NCBI GenBank assembly: GCA_903953985.1
Contig: CAJBLW010000015.1
Location: 1-8,135, forward strand
Source: an uncultured Burkholderiales bacterium
GTDB lineage: Bacteria; Pseudomonadota; Gammaproteobacteria; Burkholderiales; Burkholderiaceae_C
Length of the DNA stretch: 8,135 nucleotides
Reading direction: 5' to 3'
Numbering within the stretch: position 1 is the stretch's first letter; each line of letters begins with the position of its first letter. A model generated the notes under the pieces. The model did no database searches. It worked only from the letters and a program-made list of their open reading frames with translations, and was not told where the DNA came from. The position numbers were made by a program, and so were the translations under genes. Of the stretch, positions 6,248 to 8,135 are shown in pieces.

Positions 6248-6724
6248 TCAAACGTAAGAAACGCCCACGATCTCATAACGGCGTACACCACCAGGGGCCT
6301 GCACTTCTGCCACATCGCCCTCTTCCTTGCCGATCAGGGCCCGCGCAATGGGACTACTGATGTTGATCAATCCCAGTTTCAAGTCAGCCTCATCCTCACC
6401 CACGATCTGGTAGGTCACAGCCTCACCCGAGCTCTCGTCCTCCAATTCGACGGTGGTGCCAAACACCACGCGGCCACCTGCATCGACCGAGGCCGGGTCG
6501 ATGATCTGCGCGGCCGACAGCTTGCCTTCGATTTCCTGAATGCGGCCTTCGATGAAGCCTTGACGGTCTTTGGCTGCATCGTATTCGGCGTTCTCGCTCA
6601 GATCGCCCTGGGCACGGGCTTCAGCAATGGCCTGTATGACGCCGGGGCGGTCTACCGTTTTGAGCCGATGCAACTCGCTCTTGAGTTTTTCAGCTCCACG
6701 TTTGGTGATCGGGATGGTTGACAT
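6248..6724 (-). CDS. greA: Transcription elongation factor GreA
   Basis: This 158-residue protein has the standard GreA length. GreA enters the secondary channel of RNA polymerase and stimulates cleavage of backtracked transcripts. The N-terminal coiled coil (about 1-75) carries the tip sequence RAQGDLSENAEYDAA with the catalytic-site acidic residues Asp41 and Glu44. The C-terminal FKBP-like domain (about 80-158) includes the family stretch SPIARALIGKEEGD. The start is ATG 6724, with GGAGA seven bases upstream. It faces yhbY tail to tail and lies 108 bp downstream of carB on the same strand. A hairpin in its leader (see the separate entry) suggests attenuation. No truncation or altered key residue seen. 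Confidence 0.97.
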   Translation of the reverse strand: MSTIPITKRGAEKLKSELHRLKTVDRPGVIQAIAEARAQGDLSENAEYDAAKDRQGFIEGRIQEIEGKLSAAQIIDPASVDAGGRVVFGTTVELEDESSGEAVTYQIVGEDEADLKLGLINISSPIARALIGKEEGDVAEVQAPGGVRRYEIVGVSYV

Positions 6725-6736
6725 GTTGGGTTCTCC

Positions 6737-6770
6737 AAAAGCAAACCGCCGAGCTTGAAGACTCGGCGGT
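6737..6770 (-). terminator. Terminator-like hairpin in the carB-greA gap / greA leader
   Basis: On the minus strand a perfect 9-bp stem (ACCGCCGAG 6745-6753 with CTCGGCGGT 6762-6770, 8-base loop) is followed by a broken U-tract, TTTGCTTTT (6745-6737), and then at once by the greA ribosome site GGAGA. It could end carB transcripts, attenuate greA, or both. The interrupted U-tract makes full termination uncertain. Confidence 0.6.
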
Positions 6771-6779
6771 CATAGTCAC

Positions 6780-6785
6780 ATTATG
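6780..6785 (-). promoter_or_regulatory. Possible greA -10 element
   Basis: On the minus strand 6785-6780 reads CATAAT (5/6 to TATAAT). I see no acceptable -35 at 16-18 bp; the expected place lies inside a GC-rich inverted repeat. If used, the RNA would start near 6773 and give a leader of about 48 bases beginning just before the 6745-6770 hairpin. Confidence 0.25.
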
Positions 6786-6812
6786 CCCTGCACCCGGTCC
6801 GGGGTGCGGGGC
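6785..6812. repeat. GC-rich inverted repeat after carB
   Basis: GCCCTGCACCC (6785-6795) pairs with GGGTGCGGGGC (6802-6812) around a six-base loop. The pairing is 11 bp with one G-U if read on the plus strand, or with one C-A mismatch in the minus-strand (carB) transcript. No T-tract follows in the carB direction, so it is more likely a 3'-end stabiliser or protein site than a terminator. It begins 21 bases after the carB stop. Confidence 0.5.
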
Positions 6813-6832
6813 TAAAAGCTAGGGTTCAGGGT

Positions 6833-8135
6833 TTAGGCTGCCAGTTGGGCGTGCATTTCCTGAATAGAAATCACGCCCAGCTGGTCCATGTACTTCATGC
6901 CCTCTACAGCCGCTTCCGCGCCTGCAATGGTTGTGAAAGTGGTCACGCGGTTGAGTAAAGCCGAGGTGCGGATGTGGCGCGAATCAGCGATCGCATTGCG
7001 GCGTTCTTCCACTGTGTTGATGACCAGCACAACTTCGTTGTTCTTGATCATGTCCACGATGTGCGGGCGGCCTTCAGTGACCTTGTTCACAATGGCACAA
7101 GGGACACCGGCTTCGGTGATCGCGCTGGCGGTTCCTTTGGTCGCCACCAGCGCAAACCCTTGAGCTACCAATTGACGCGCCACTTCGATGGCGCGCGCCT
7201 TGTCATTGTTTTTCACCGAAATGAAAACCTTGCCTGAAGGCGTGCCGTCGGCTTTGGTCGGACGTGGCAGCTTGGTTCCTGCACCCAACTGGCTCTTCAC
7301 AAAAGCTTCGCCGAAGGTCTTGCCTACGCCCATCACTTCACCTGTGGACTTCATTTCGGGGCCAAGGATGGTGTCCACACCCGGAAACTTCACAAACGGG
7401 AACACCGCTTCTTTCACGCTGAAATACGGTGGAGTGACTTCTTGGGTGATGCCTTGCGACGCCAAAGACTGGCCTGCCATGCACCGCGCAGCCACTTTGG
7501 CCAGCTGAATACCCGTGGCTTTGGACACGAAAGGCACGGTGCGTGAGGCGCGTGGGTTGACTTCCAGCACATAGATAACGTCTTTGCCATTCACATGTTG
7601 AATCGCGAACTGAACGTTCATCAAACCCACGACGCTCAATGCGCCTGCCATCGCTGCGGATTGACGCTTGATTTCGTTCACAGTCTCGGCTGACAAAGAA
7701 TAAGGTGGCAATGAGCAAGCCGAGTCACCGCTGTGCACACCCGCTTGCTCGATGTGCTCCATCACGCCGCCGATAAAGGTCTTGCCTTCGGGGTCGCGCA
7801 GGCAATCCACATCGCATTCGATGGCGTCGTTCAGGAAACGGTCCAGCAGCACAGGCGAATCGTGTGACACCTTGACCGCTTCGCGCATGTAACGCTCCAA
7901 ATCGCGTTGCTCGTGCACGATTTCCATGGCACGACCACCCAGCACATAGCTGGGACGCACCACCAGGGGGTAACCCAGGGCAGCAGCTTTTTCCAAAGCC
8001 TCTGGCTCCGTGCGGGCCGTGGCATTAGGAGGTTGACGCAGACCCAGTTCTTGCAATAATTTCTGGAAACGCTCGCGGTCTTCGGCCGCGTCGATCATGT
8101 CGGGGCTTGTTCCGATGATGGGCACACCTGCTGCT
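6833..8135 (-). CDS. carB: Carbamoyl-phosphate synthase large subunit, C-terminal part (cut by window edge)
   Basis: About 433 residues are visible, the last 40% of a protein that is 1073 residues in E. coli. The frame is open to the right edge, so GTG 8125 is an internal Val. The visible part opens in the second synthetase half at GTSPDMIDAAEDRERFQ. It continues through the second ATP-grasp domain (SYVLGGRAMEIV; EHIEQAGVHSGDS; LEVNPRASRTVPFVSKATG), which phosphorylates carbamate to carbamoyl phosphate. The last 140 residues or so are the MGS-like allosteric domain (KGTASAITEAG; VNKVTEGRPHI), the site of UMP/ornithine control in E. coli. It ends SIQEMHAQLAA-TAA, close to the E. coli end. With CarA it feeds pyrimidine and arginine synthesis. 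It lies upstream of greA on the same strand; E. coli carAB is elsewhere, so this adjacency differs. Confidence 0.97.
   Translation of the reverse strand, partial: AAGVPIIGTSPDMIDAAEDRERFQKLLQELGLRQPPNATARTEPEALEKAAALGYPLVVRPSYVLGGRAMEIVHEQRDLERYMREAVKVSHDSPVLLDRFLNDAIECDVDCLRDPEGKTFIGGVMEHIEQAGVHSGDSACSLPPYSLSAETVNEIKRQSAAMAGALSVVGLMNVQFAIQHVNGKDVIYVLEVNPRASRTVPFVSKATGIQLAKVAARCMAGQSLASQGITQEVTPPYFSVKEAVFPFVKFPGVDTILGPEMKSTGEVMGVGKTFGEAFVKSQLGAGTKLPRPTKADGTPSGKVFISVKNNDKARAIEVARQLVAQGFALVATKGTASAITEAGVPCAIVNKVTEGRPHIVDMIKNNEVVLVINTVEERRNAIADSRHIRTSALLNRVTTFTTIAGAEAAVEGMKYMDQLGVISIQEMHAQLAA

Noticed and set aside
6814..6836. Telomere-like AGGGTT / AGGGTTT repeats just after carB
   Set aside because: There are only two imperfect copies in a short spacer. 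Chance is sufficient.

Overview
This window is ordinary housekeeping chromosome from a betaproteobacterium, most likely Burkholderiales and probably Comamonadaceae. The protein sequences point there (FtsH N-terminus, a long basic YhbY, a GlmM of 442 residues), as do the moderately high G+C by eye and the gene order. I see no insertion sequence, phage gene, CRISPR array, tRNA or rRNA, and no sign of recent transfer. I did not find a new biological system; the points of interest are regulatory and concern translation starts.

Layout, left to right. The 3' part of ppsR (+), the PEP synthetase regulatory kinase/phosphorylase, enters from the left edge and converges on glmM. A minus-strand run then reads, in transcription order, rlmE, ftsH, folP, glmM. 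At its head lies yhbY (+), divergent from rlmE with only 31 bp between start codons and with overlapping -10-like sequences. yhbY converges on greA (-), with a strong intrinsic terminator in the gap. Upstream of greA, also on the minus strand, is the C-terminal 40% or so of carB, which leaves through the right edge.

The block greA / yhbY / rlmE / ftsH / folP / glmM has the same order and relative orientation as in E. coli K-12, so this is an ancient conserved neighbourhood joining ribosome maturation (YhbY, RlmE), membrane proteolysis (FtsH), folate synthesis (FolP) and peptidoglycan/LPS amino-sugar supply (GlmM). carB beside greA and ppsR beside glmM are the parts that differ from E. coli. 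The minus-strand run is not seamless: a hairpin with a UUCG tetraloop and short U-tract separates ftsH from folP, and a candidate promoter precedes ftsH.

The observations most worth checking are: (1) ftsH appears to start at a UUG codon behind a GGAG ribosome site; (2) the rlmE/yhbY divergent promoter has a shared symmetric -10 that would make yhbY nearly leaderless; (3) the greA leader has a terminator-like hairpin just before its ribosome site, recalling the E. coli greA leader (GraL). All gaps between genes are under 300 bp.
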